Shown: positions 8,860 to 15,986 of the stretch, one piece after another
Position numbering within the stretch: position 1 is the stretch's first letter
How the letters are laid out: every line of letters starts with the position of its first letter
Assembly: GCA_029777335.1 (NCBI GenBank)
Contig: JAKOSN010000097.1
Location: 1-64,000, forward strand
Direction: 5' to 3'
DNA: 64,000 nucleotides
Origin: Planctomycetota bacterium
GTDB lineage: Bacteria > Planctomycetota > Planctomycetia > Gemmatales > Gemmataceae
Translations under genes and position numbers: made by a program
The notes under the pieces: model-generated
What the model saw: the letters and a program-made list of their open reading frames with translations, nothing else
What the model was told of the DNA's origin: nothing
Databases searched by the model: none

Positions 8860-8927
8860 TTCGGGTTCAGCCGCCTTTCCCGACCGTCGGGAGGTTCGCG
8901 TAAGTTGCGATCGGCCTTCGAGTTATG

Positions 8928-8973
8928 AATGGGCGCTACAGGACTTGAACCTGTGACCCCCAGCGTGTCGAGC
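8928..8973. repeat. Left attachment repeat (3' part of tRNA-Val)
   Basis: These 46 bases are identical to 17609-17654. They cover the discriminator base, the acceptor 3' strand, the T arm, the variable loop and the anticodon arm up to the anticodon loop and beyond. The tRNA is not completed on this side: after GTCGAGC the sequence diverges. This is the distal attachment site of the element. Confidence 0.92.
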
Positions 8974-9234
8974 AAGGGGCGATGCGACGTAAGCAATGCA
9001 ACAGAAGGATTTGCGTCGAGCGACTCGAACGCTTGCACCAACGCTTGCACCAGCGAGGCGAGCCCTGATGACTCGAAGCCTGCGCAAGCGCCGAATGCCA
9101 ACGGGCCGTCAGAGCCTCCCCCTTCGTCCGTTGACGCCCTGGCCGCGGCCCTGCTGGCCCTGGCCCCTGAGCAACGGGCGCAGCTGGCCGTGGCCCTGCT
9201 CTCTGCCGGCAAGACTCCCCCAAGCGAAGGGTGA
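8929..9234 (+). CDS. Small open frame running out of the left attachment repeat
   Basis: The frame begins with the peptide MGATGLEPVTPSVSS, which is simply the antisense of the tRNA 3' part. It continues for about 85 residues rich in Ser, Ala and Pro, ending in VDALAAALLALAPEQRAQL, which looks like a genuine amphipathic helix. The arm repeat encodes NACTNACTSE inside it. It is either a small element gene whose start was supplied by the tRNA sequence, or the leftover C-terminus of an integrase frame that once ended here. No function can be given. Confidence 0.35.
   Translation: MGATGLEPVTPSVSSKGRCDVSNATEGFASSDSNACTNACTSEASPDDSKPAQAPNANGPSEPPPSSVDALAAALLALAPEQRAQLAVALLSAGKTPPSEG
9026..9053. 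repeat. Left arm repeat: two tandem 12-mers
   Basis: AACGCTTGCACC occurs twice in tandem (9028-9039 and 9040-9051) inside a 28-base segment identical to 17433-17460. In the inferred circular form the two copies flank the attachment core, about 52 bases on this side and about 148 on the other, in the same orientation. That is the layout of integrase arm-type binding sites. Confidence 0.7.
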
Positions 9235-9619
9235 GCCCGTCGGCCTCAACGGTCGACGTGATGATAAAAGATGACACTGCCGAAGGGCCCGCGCTATGGG
9301 ACGGGGTGCTGAAAGGTGCCCCCGGGGGGAGTGGCCCCTAAATCTCTGGCGCTTTCGCTATAGACCGTGCAGTATTTCGTACGCAAAATCGCGCAAAATT
9401 GACATCTCGAATAGGCGGTATGCCCAGACTACCGAAGACGCCGGCCGTGCAATTGAGACATCCCTGGTCGCAGTAAGTCACATTGCGTTCGATGGCAAAA
9501 ACCCTGTAAACTACCCATGAAAAGGCGGCTTGGCCGGCCGCCTCGCCGGCCGTGGCGGACTCCGGGCTCTACCCTCCCGGGCCCCCACGGTCGGCACCAT
9601 CTCAACCAGGGTAGCCGAC
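9235..9619. other. Intergenic region before the first element gene
   Basis: No supported gene is visible. The segment contains a pure palindromic run CCCCCGGGGGG (9319-9329) and an isolated TTGACA hexamer near 9399 in an AT-richer patch, but the sequence 17 bases on is a poor -10 box. A promoter for the downstream element genes probably lies somewhere here. Confidence 0.4.
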
Positions 9620-10423
9620 ATGAATCCGTCCAATCTCCGACAATCCCTTGCTGACGAACTCGACCGCCTCGCCGACCGCCTCGACAACCTGGAGGCCGAA
9701 AAGCCCGCTCACCTGCAGGTCGCGTTTGCGCAGGCGGGGCGCCAGGCGACGGAGCTGCTGGCCGCTGTTCTGGATGCAAACCTACTGCGGACAAATCATC
9801 CCGGCCTGCCGTGGCTGCGGTTTGCGTTGGCCGCTTGTGCGCCTCACCTGCGGGGCGCGCAAGCCCCGTCTCTTCCGCCGGGCACCATGCTGGAGATGGA
9901 GCTCAAGGGGAAAGTGGTCCGGGTGCCTGTGGGAAACATCACGCTGGGGCGAAAGGGTGATGCTCCGGCCGACACCCTGGCCCGCGCCTGGTATCACTGG
10001 GTGGCCCCGATAGGGTACTCGCTCGCACCGTCGCGATATCGGTTTGAACCGGCGTCGTGGCGATTCGGACGCCCTGAAAACTACGACATCAACGACCTCA
10101 AAGCGGAGGCGCGCATCGACGGGTATCTGATGGCGGATACTGCCCGGTGCGTAGCCGGCTGGATTCGTGAGGGCGCGGAGCCGGAGAGAGGCAAGAACGA
10201 AGGGGAGGGCCCGCCCGCCAAAAAAAAGAGGGGCCGCCCTCAAGACACCAGCCAAAAGGCTGACAAACGGATTCACGATGCCTGGAAAACTGGCCGCTAT
10301 CACAGCTATGAGGATTTGGCCCGGGAGATGCGGCTCTCAAAACATGAAGTTCAGACCGCCATCGACCGGCAGCGCAAACGACTGAACCGCAGCGCCGGAC
10401 AAAAGGCGCCGGACAAACGCTAG
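9620..10423 (+). CDS. Element-encoded protein with C-terminal helix-turn-helix, function unknown
   Basis: I place the start at the ATG at 9620 (MNPSNLRQ), giving 267 residues; the longer upstream frame is unlike protein. Residues 1-60 look helical and polar (DELDRLADRLDNLEAEKP), and the middle is a globular region of unknown type. Near residues 200-210 a basic AT-hook-like segment (KKKRGRPQ) follows a run of eight A at 10219-10226. The last 45 residues read SYEDLAREMRLSKHEVQTAI, a likely helix-turn-helix. It is the first gene of the element's rightward series and may be a regulator or replication-associated DNA binder. The A run could allow polymerase slippage. Confidence 0.65.
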   Translation: MNPSNLRQSLADELDRLADRLDNLEAEKPAHLQVAFAQAGRQATELLAAVLDANLLRTNHPGLPWLRFALAACAPHLRGAQAPSLPPGTMLEMELKGKVVRVPVGNITLGRKGDAPADTLARAWYHWVAPIGYSLAPSRYRFEPASWRFGRPENYDINDLKAEARIDGYLMADTARCVAGWIREGAEPERGKNEGEGPPAKKKRGRPQDTSQKADKRIHDAWKTGRYHSYEDLAREMRLSKHEVQTAIDRQRKRLNRSAGQKAPDKR

Positions 10424-10536
10424 TCAAGCCTCCCTGATTTATTCCGGCGCTGTCGGCAGGCGCCGTTTTTATCTGTCATCTCAAGGCAATTAAGGCACTG
10501 GCGCCGGAATAAATCTCCGGACAAAATCATTTGTCC
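10395..10536. promoter_or_regulatory. Cluster of short repeats and inverted repeats before the excisionase-like gene
   Basis: Three CCGGACAAA units lie in direct orientation (starting near 10395, 10409 and 10517). A perfect 13-base inverted repeat pairs TTTATTCCGGCGC (10438-10450) with GCGCCGGAATAAA (10501-10513). A second perfect inverted repeat, GGACAAA (10519-10525) and TTTGTCC (10530-10536), lies just inside. Such a set fits an operator for the HTH protein downstream or iterons of a replication region. Confidence 0.5.
10445..10470 (+). terminator. Intrinsic terminator after the first element gene
   Basis: CGGCGC (10445-10450) pairs with GCGCCG (10460-10465) around a 9-base loop and is followed by TTTTTAT. 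It lies 22 bases after the stop codon of the gene ending at 10423. Confidence 0.6.
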
Positions 10537-10613
10537 AAACCTGCCCGGATACTGTGTGCGTCGGCGAGCGCTGGGCTCGCCTATGCGAGAGTCAGAGTAT
10601 CACGGGGTTGAGA

Positions 10614-10880
10614 ATGCCTTCCACTCAAGAGATTGATCGGCCGCAAACCGTCGAGGCCGTCGAGCCGCCCGCGCTGCTCGACGTGCGAGCCGTGGCTCAG
10701 CGGCTCGACTGCTCGACGCGCCATGTGCTCAGGATGGCCGATAGCGGCCGCATGCCTGGGCCTGTGCGCCTTGGTTCCTTGGTGCGCTGGCGTCGCGACG
10801 AGTTGGAAAAATGGCTCAAGGCCGGATGTCCGGCAGTACGCCGGCCTCGCCGTCAGCGCAAGGAGGCCGCACCGCAATGA
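10614..10880 (+). CDS. Excisionase-like helix-turn-helix protein
   Basis: From the ATG at 10614 (MPSTQEIDRPQ) the protein has 88 residues. It contains the MerR/excisionase-type winged helix DVRAVAQRLDCSTRHVLRM, followed by RMPGPVRLGSLVRWRRDEL, the pattern of Xis and AlpA-like DNA binders. The tail is basic. Such proteins bend DNA at attachment sites to steer excision, or act as small repressors. It is preceded by the inverted-repeat cluster that may be its operator, and its stop overlaps the next start as ATGA. Confidence 0.8.
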   Translation: MPSTQEIDRPQTVEAVEPPALLDVRAVAQRLDCSTRHVLRMADSGRMPGPVRLGSLVRWRRDELEKWLKAGCPAVRRPRRQRKEAAPQ

Positions 10881-11287
10881 CCACGATAGCGAGTCCCGCT
10901 CCGGCCGACGAGCCGCCTCGATTTGTCCGCCGACTGCGCGACACGGTTCGGTTCCTCGACGACCTCTTGTCGTCACCATGTCATCTCGCCACCATCGACG
11001 GCACAGACAGCGGCGAGGTGCTGACCTCTGCCTTCGAGGGCTCCGGCAAGTGGCGCGGCAATGTGCCCCTTGCTCTGTCTCGTATGGGTGTCATCAGCCG
11101 GGTGCGCGCCCCGGAAGGCTCGCTCGCAACACGGCGAGCCCGTCGGCGCCACCGCAAGAGCGGAGAGGTTGGCCTTTGGAGATTGGTCGACCGCGACGAG
11201 GCCGAGCGCATCCGGCGCGATTGCGCGGCGCGCCTGGAGCAGCTGCCCAGCGAACCCCGCCAGCAAACTCTTTTCGAGATGGACTAA
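10877..11287 (+). CDS. Element protein of unknown function, possibly winged-helix
   Basis: The start ATG at 10877 overlaps the previous stop by four bases (ATGA), giving translational coupling and a 136-residue protein. It has a helical N-terminus (RFVRRLRDTVRFLDDLL), a middle with VPLALSRMGVISRVRAPEGS that could be a winged helix, and a C-terminal segment GLWRLVDRDEAERIRRDCAA ending in QTLFEMD. The ending resembles a short protein-docking peptide. No family can be named with confidence. Confidence 0.65.
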   Translation: MTTIASPAPADEPPRFVRRLRDTVRFLDDLLSSPCHLATIDGTDSGEVLTSAFEGSGKWRGNVPLALSRMGVISRVRAPEGSLATRRARRRHRKSGEVGLWRLVDRDEAERIRRDCAARLEQLPSEPRQQTLFEMD

Positions 11288-11350
11288 CCCCACAAATGAC
11301 AGCGAGGGCTCGCCCCGCCAGGCCGCCCCCGCCCTATGGAGATTACACAC

Positions 11351-11860
11351 ATGAGCGCTCCGAGAAAGCGCCTTTCGGACATTTTAAACGGCACGTCGCA
11401 GGGTTTCAAAGACATTTGGAGCCAGACAGCGCCAGCGCCTGAGCTGGCCCCTGTGCCCGCAGGCCAATACGTCGTTTCTACCATCGGTTCACGCCTCGAC
11501 CTGGCGACGACCGGGACGCCATTTTACGAACTGACATTCGAGATAGCAGAAGGAGATTATTCGGGACGCAAACTGTGGGCGCGCTTCTATCTGACGGCCG
11601 CCGCGTTGCCAATGTCGAGGCGCGAACTCGCCAAGCTCGGCATCACGGACCCGGGGCAATTGGAGCAGCCTTTGCCGGCTCGCTTCCGGCTGAAGGTGCG
11701 GGTTGCCCTCCGCGTTGGCGATGATGGTTTGCAGCGCAACGAGGTGCGCGGCATCGTCGAGGTTTTGGGCGTCGAGCCCCTCGTCGAGGCCGCGCCGGAG
11801 GCGCCTGGAGGCCACACGCCCGACCCCTTCGCTCCAGGGAGTGAGGAGTCACCGTTGTGA
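11351..11860 (+). CDS. DUF669-like phage/element protein, possible single-stranded DNA binder
   Basis: The 169-residue protein contains the DUF669 pattern: PAGQYVVSTIGSRLDLATTG, then YELTFEIAEGDYSGRKLWARF and a segment with LAKLGITDPGQLEQPLPARF. DUF669 proteins occur in phage and satellite replication modules and are thought to act around single-stranded DNA. I prefer the ATG at 11351 (MSAPRKRL), which has TATGGAGATT seven bases upstream. An in-frame ATG at 11336 is part of that ribosome site. Its stop overlaps the primase start by four bases, so the two are coupled. Confidence 0.75.
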   Translation: MSAPRKRLSDILNGTSQGFKDIWSQTAPAPELAPVPAGQYVVSTIGSRLDLATTGTPFYELTFEIAEGDYSGRKLWARFYLTAAALPMSRRELAKLGITDPGQLEQPLPARFRLKVRVALRVGDDGLQRNEVRGIVEVLGVEPLVEAAPEAPGGHTPDPFAPGSEESPL

Positions 11861-12846
11861 CCACGTCTGCACATTCCTACGGGTTTCGCATCGTAGGCGC
11901 GCTCCACGGGGCGCGCCGATTGATTGACCATGCCGTTGCATTTGGAGCCTATGCCGCGCTCGACCCACGGGCGCAGGCTTCGAGCGAGGCTTACCTGTCG
12001 GCCTTCATGTTTGGACCGGACTTCCGGCAGCACCTGGAGGCGACCGGCTCGACGGCCGGATTCGCTGGCCCGACCTGGAGCCCGTGGCTTTGGCTCGACA
12101 TTGACAGCAACAACCTCGACGAGGCCCTTCAGGATTCCCGCGCATTGGTGTTGCTGGCCCTGGAGCGCTACGTTCTCCGAGAATGTGACCTGTTGGCGTT
12201 TTTCAGTGGTGCCAAAGGGTTTCATCTCGGCATCCCGACCGCGCTGTTTGGAGCAGCGCCGGCAGATGATTTTCACCTTGTTTGCCGGAGCGTCGCGCAG
12301 CGACTGGCCGGGCTCGCTGGCGTCGAGATTGATACGGGTGTTTATGACCGGGTGCGCGCCTTCCGCGCTCCAAACAGCAGACATCCGCGCTCCGGTTTAT
12401 ACAAGAGGCGCCTGTCGGCTGATGAGCTACTTGGAGCCTCCCTCGGCGCTGTCCTTCAGATGGCCCGGGAGCCGGCGCCGTTCGAGGTGCCTGCGGAGCC
12501 TGCAGTTGATGCGCAGGCCGTCGAGGATTGGATTGTTGCGATTGACACGGTCGAGAACGAAGCGAAGGGGAAAGCCGAGCTGCGCCAGCGCCTCGCCAGC
12601 GGTGCAGCGCCGGCGCGCTTGAACCGAGCGACGCTCACCTTCATTCGCGATGGTGCGATGACAGGCGACCGGCATAGGTTGTTGTTCAGTGCGGCCTCCA
12701 ACCTGGCGGAGTTTGGTTGCCCGTCGGTCCTGGCGCACGCTCTGCTGACGGAGGCCGCCCTTGATAGCGGACTCCCACCGAGCGAGGTGCGCCGGCAGAT
12801 TGAGTGCGGACTCACCCACGGCGAGCAGCAACAGCAGACTGATTGA
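11857..12846 (+). CDS. Archaeo-eukaryotic-type primase
   Basis: The 329-residue protein carries the AEP active-site pattern. A DxD pair lies in WLWLDIDSNN (Asp81, Asp83), and the S-x(n)-G-x-H box in FFSGAKGFHLGIP (Ser117, His123). A basic segment, VYDRVRAFRAPNSRHPRSG, should hold the third acidic site and template contacts. A C-terminal helical part (about 215-329) may be a PriCT-like accessory region. AEPs make RNA or DNA primers and in mobile elements start self-directed replication. It lies between the DUF669 and DnaB-like genes and is coupled to the former by ATGA. Confidence 0.8.
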   Translation: MTTSAHSYGFRIVGALHGARRLIDHAVAFGAYAALDPRAQASSEAYLSAFMFGPDFRQHLEATGSTAGFAGPTWSPWLWLDIDSNNLDEALQDSRALVLLALERYVLRECDLLAFFSGAKGFHLGIPTALFGAAPADDFHLVCRSVAQRLAGLAGVEIDTGVYDRVRAFRAPNSRHPRSGLYKRRLSADELLGASLGAVLQMAREPAPFEVPAEPAVDAQAVEDWIVAIDTVENEAKGKAELRQRLASGAAPARLNRATLTFIRDGAMTGDRHRLLFSAASNLAEFGCPSVLAHALLTEAALDSGLPPSEVRRQIECGLTHGEQQQQTD

Positions 12847-12920
12847 CCATTCCGAGCGACGCGCTGATGCACGGCAAGCGCGACCGCTCACACTACGCGC
12901 CGTGCTGGAGATTTTCTACT

Positions 12921-13394
12921 ATGTCGGTCGCAAATAGCATCATTTGGACCACGGTCGGATGCGTCGAGGTTGCGCCGTCTGCCTTGCTGCACGTCGACGC
13001 CATTTGGCAGATTTCGCCGGGCATCGCCGACCACATTGTTGCCGGCGAGCGATACGTCGCTTTCAGCAGAGCGAGCGTTTACCCGGAGGCTTTCGGCGGA
13101 CTGGTCATTTTGGGCTGTGGCCTCGTCGAGGCCGGCCGCGTCTGGAAGCCGGTCCGCATCGCAGGCCTGGAGGTTGCGATACCCTTGCCTGCGGGGTACG
13201 GAAGCACTCTGGCCGAACTCGACGCACTGGCGAGCGCGTTGCTCCACTTCAACCCGCAGACTGGCGACGGGCTCGATGCGCTGCTCGACCTCGTCGAGAA
13301 CCGGGTTCGTGTTCGTGATGGCGGGTTCACCGTGCGCCTGCTCAGCGCGGCGAGACGGCCGGCCTCTTCCGCGCCCGCTCCTTCGGTGCGCTAG
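12921..13394 (+). CDS. Element protein of unknown function between primase and helicase
   Basis: I choose the ATG at 12921 (MSVANSIIW) because GGAGATT lies eight to fourteen bases upstream, matching the leader used by two other element genes; this gives 157 residues. A longer frame from 12843 has an uncharacteristic N-terminus. The protein is mostly beta-type and hydrophobic-alternating (VGCVEVAPSALLHVDAIWQI, GGLVILGCGLVEAGRVWKPV) with a helical C-terminal third. No motif is recognised. Placement between primase and DnaB-like ATPase suggests a replication or plasmid-maintenance role. Confidence 0.65.
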   Translation: MSVANSIIWTTVGCVEVAPSALLHVDAIWQISPGIADHIVAGERYVAFSRASVYPEAFGGLVILGCGLVEAGRVWKPVRIAGLEVAIPLPAGYGSTLAELDALASALLHFNPQTGDGLDALLDLVENRVRVRDGGFTVRLLSAARRPASSAPAPSVR

Positions 13395-13479
13395 CTTGCC
13401 TGCCGACTGGCCGGGAGGTGCGCCCCCTCCCGGTTCCCACTATTTCCTACCCTCATTGTCCTCTATGGAGATTGCCCGC

Positions 13480-14433
13480 ATGAGCGCTTCTTTTGTTTCC
13501 GGCGTTGATGCCTTTGCCAAGTGGCGAAACGACCTGTTGCACGGCCAGAGCCCCCGGCTCTATTCGCTGGGTTCTGCTTTTCACTCCGTCGAGCTGGGCC
13601 CCGGGCTGATGGTTCTTGTCGGCGCTCCTCCTGGTGCTGGCAAAACCGCTCTGGTCATGCAGTGGTGCCTCGACGCACTGGCCCTGCAGGATGATTTGCG
13701 GGCCCTGGTCTGTAACGTCGAGATGAGTGTTTCCGCGTTGTTAGACCGTCAGCTGGCCCGCCTCGCCAGCATTCCCCTTCGAGCCATTCGTTACCGGGAG
13801 CTGCCCGACCCGGAGGCTCTTTCTGCTGGCCTGGAGCGACTGGAGCAGCTGGCCCCGCGCCTCGCCTTTCTGCAAGAGCCCTTCTCGCTCGACAACCTGG
13901 CGAACGCTGTCGACGCGTTCGGAGCCGAGTTGATTGTCGTCGATTATGTTCAGCGGGTTCAGGGCCCTGCGGGCGCGGAGAGCAGTAGTCGTCAGGCGGT
14001 CAACGCCCTGATGAGCTACTTGCGTCGATTTGTCGATGCAGGAGTTGCGCTGCTCGTTGTAAGCGCTGTCGGCCGATCGAGGGACCGCAACGGCTCGTCG
14101 AGCTACGCTGGCGATACGTTGACGCTTGCCTCATTTCGGGAGAGTTCTGAGCTCGAATATGGGTGCGATTCCGCCTACCTGCTTCATCCTGCCGACGAGG
14201 CCGGCCGCGCTCCGCTTCGTTGTGTGAAGAACAGGCATGGGGAGCCCCTCGACATTCCCCTTCGGTTTGTGGGTGAGTACCAGCGCTTCGAGGCCCTCGA
14301 CGAGCCTACCGACGAGCCCGCCCCGTCGACGACCTCCAGGCGCAGCAAGGGCCCTTCGCCCGCCGAGATGGCCGCGCAGCTGGCGCGCTTGTGGCAGGGC
14401 GCTGGCGCGGAGGGAGGTATACCCCATGAGTAG
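13480..14433 (+). CDS. DnaB-like (RecA-fold) replicative helicase ATPase
   Basis: The 317-residue protein matches the C-terminal ATPase domain of DnaB. It has Walker A GAPPGAGKT at about 48-56, NVEMS (the H1a box) at about 90, Walker B LIVVDYVQ near 151, and a later ESSELEYGCDSAYLLHPADE segment. The DnaB N-terminal collar domain is missing, so it is about two thirds of host DnaB length, as in many mobile elements. Start is the ATG at 13480 with TATGGAGATT upstream; an open frame that runs far upstream is out of register with the previous gene and not real. With the adjacent primase it forms the replication core of the element. Confidence 0.85.
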   Translation: MSASFVSGVDAFAKWRNDLLHGQSPRLYSLGSAFHSVELGPGLMVLVGAPPGAGKTALVMQWCLDALALQDDLRALVCNVEMSVSALLDRQLARLASIPLRAIRYRELPDPEALSAGLERLEQLAPRLAFLQEPFSLDNLANAVDAFGAELIVVDYVQRVQGPAGAESSSRQAVNALMSYLRRFVDAGVALLVVSAVGRSRDRNGSSSYAGDTLTLASFRESSELEYGCDSAYLLHPADEAGRAPLRCVKNRHGEPLDIPLRFVGEYQRFEALDEPTDEPAPSTTSRRSKGPSPAEMAAQLARLWQGAGAEGGIPHE

Positions 14434-14812
14434 CACAGCAGACCGCAGAGCGAAGGGGGAGGCCAGACAGGCGCGCTCCACACAGCGCGGCGCCGTGGCC
14501 GCCCGGTTCCGGGAGCTGAACACGTTCGTTGATTTCGTACTGCGCCATCTCACGAACGCGGAGGCGCGCTGCTGGCTCATCCTCTGGCGTGATTCCAGGG
14601 AGGGGCTCGCCTCGACGGCGCAGACCGACCTGGCCCAGCGCGCTGGCCTTGCTCCCCGCAATGTTCGGCGAGCCCTCGAACGGCTGAAGGTAAAGGGGCT
14701 TCTCGTTGTCGTTCATCAGGGAGGTTACAGAGCCGGAAAGTCTACCTATCGGGTACGCGCCCTCCCCCCGGAACTGGAGCCAGAGACAGAGACAGGGAGG
14801 CCCGCAGAGTGA
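14426..14812 (+). CDS. Winged-helix DNA-binding protein of the element
   Basis: The ATG at 14426 overlaps the helicase stop by eight bases and has GGGAGG nearby. The 128-residue product has a winged-helix core: RFRELNTFVDFVLRHLTNAE, then AQTDLAQRAGLAPRNVRRAL as recognition helix and LKVKGLLVVVHQGGYRAGKS as the wing. This arrangement resembles replication-initiator or helix-turn-helix regulators of plasmids. It lies right before a strongly structured intergenic segment, which may be its binding region. DNA binding is well supported; the role is inferred. Confidence 0.75.
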   Translation: MSSTADRRAKGEARQARSTQRGAVAARFRELNTFVDFVLRHLTNAEARCWLILWRDSREGLASTAQTDLAQRAGLAPRNVRRALERLKVKGLLVVVHQGGYRAGKSTYRVRALPPELEPETETGRPAE

Positions 14813-15151
14813 GCGCACCGCGACTGTTCCCCAGAGGACGCGTACGTCCTCCTGCCAGAGGACTTTTTCGACACTTTCCAGAGGACGCGTACGTCCTATT
14901 TCCCACTCCCCCCGTAGGGGGGAGAGCAGACACAGACCTGCGCTCTCCCCCTCTGACGAGGGGCGCAGGTCTGTCAGAAAAAAAGACAAGCCGCCGCGCC
15001 TGCTGGCCCTCTGGCCTGCTGGCCTCCTGGCCCTCTGGCCGATTGTCCGGCCGACCATTTGACCCGGCGCCGACCTGGCCTTCTGGCCGGTCGGCCGACC
15101 TGGCCCTCGACTGCCGACCCTCGACCGTGGCACCTATGCAGAGGTGTTTTT
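14813..15151. other. Highly structured intergenic segment, candidate origin or structured RNA
   Basis: A 20-base unit beginning CCAGAGGACG and ending TACGTCCT occurs twice (14831-14850 and 14878-14897); each copy can fold on itself (GAGGACG and CGTCCT(C) around CGTA). Next is a perfect 8-base hairpin, CTCCCCCC-GTA-GGGGGGAG (14906-14924). Then a 12-base stem, ACAGACCTGCGC (14932-14943) with GCGCAGGTCTGT (14963-14974), encloses a further CCCTC/GAGGG stem. A run of seven A follows. About 14995-15115 is built of repeated CTGGCC and GGCCGAC-like words. No coding frame is supported. Position next to replication genes makes an origin the leading reading. Confidence 0.6.
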
Positions 15152-15520
15152 ATGTTCATGCCTTTCGGGATGTATCGAGGCGAGCCCCTCGACCAGATTC
15201 CCATCAGTTACCTGCTCTGGCTCCTCGACGAGGCCGACCTCCGCTCCGAGCGCTTGCGTTCAGCCGTCGAGGCAGAGTTGCAGGCGCGCTCTGCCCGCCA
15301 CCGCCACCGCCACCGGCAGGGAGCCGACGAGGGGCGCCAGCACAGCGAGCCTCCAGGCCCGACGGCGGAGCAGCTGCAGGCCCTGGTGATGCGCTGGTAT
15401 CGCACCTTGTGCCTGCGCTGGCATCCCGACCGGGGCGGCACCAACGAGGCCATGCGCGGAATCAACGACGCAAAAGACCTGCTCGACGAGTTGCTCGCCG
15501 ACCTCGTCAGGCGCGACTGA
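15152..15520 (+). CDS. DUF3820-like N-terminus fused to a DnaJ J-domain
   Basis: From the ATG at 15152, with GAGGTG upstream, the protein has 122 residues. The first 30 (MFMPFGMYRGEPLDQIPISY and the LLWLLDEADL that follows) match the DUF3820 pattern, a small module found in phage and plasmid proteins. After a basic, His-rich linker comes a J-domain core, WYRTLCLRWHPDRGGTNEAM, with the HPD tripeptide intact at residues 91-93 and the following helix INDAKDLLDELL. An intact HPD means it can stimulate a host DnaK. Many plasmid and phage replicons recruit DnaK/DnaJ to remodel initiator or helicase complexes, so a replication-cofactor role is plausible. Confidence 0.75.
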   Translation: MFMPFGMYRGEPLDQIPISYLLWLLDEADLRSERLRSAVEAELQARSARHRHRHRQGADEGRQHSEPPGPTAEQLQALVMRWYRTLCLRWHPDRGGTNEAMRGINDAKDLLDELLADLVRRD

Positions 15521-15986
15521 GCGACAGCGCTTGCCCGACCTTGTTGGGCCGACCGCCCGACTGGCTGGCCGACCGCCTGACCGCCTGACTGGATGACCGC
15601 TTGACCTGCTCGACGAGTTGCTCGCCGACCTCGTCAGTCGCGCCTGACCGCCAGCGCTTGCCCGACTGCTCGACTGCCTGACGGCCTGGCCGCCTGACCG
15701 CCTGACGGCCGGCGCATTGATGCCACAGAGCAGCAGAGCGAAGGGTGAGGCCTTGCAGGCCGTGGACAGTGGGCCGTCCTTCCTTTTGCCGGCCTCCCTG
15801 TCTGGCACTCTCGCCATCGGTTCGCTACCATTATGTCAGCTGTAGACAATTGCTGACAAAACGCCCCTTTAATGACTCTATTGGCCTCTCTGCGGGCCAA
15901 ACGCCAGCAGACGAGCAGAGGCCGCACTAAGGGTAGTTCGTGGCTCCAGCGGGCCAAAATGGCGCAGCAAAAGGGTAGGTGAGCCG
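15521..15986. repeat. Repeat-rich non-coding stretch before the integrase
   Basis: Positions 15603-15667 duplicate 15476-15540, the last codons of the J-domain gene plus 20 bases, with only a few changes. Between and after them the words CCGCCTGAC, GACTGGC and GGCCGACC recur, giving a degenerate repeat field to about 15715. A perfect inverted repeat TGTCAGC (15834-15840) / GCTGACA (15852-15858) lies about 130 bases before the integrase start and may be its operator. I find no supported gene. Confidence 0.6.

Noticed and set aside
12970-13479. Long upstream extension of the helicase frame
   Set aside because: It overlaps the coherent gene at 12921-13394 in another frame and is Arg/Ser-rich. 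A ribosome site and family resemblance place the start at 13480.
14809-15588. Open frame of about 260 codons across the structured region and J-domain gene
   Set aside because: Its translation is Arg/Pro/Leu-rich low complexity and it overlaps the J-domain gene out of frame.
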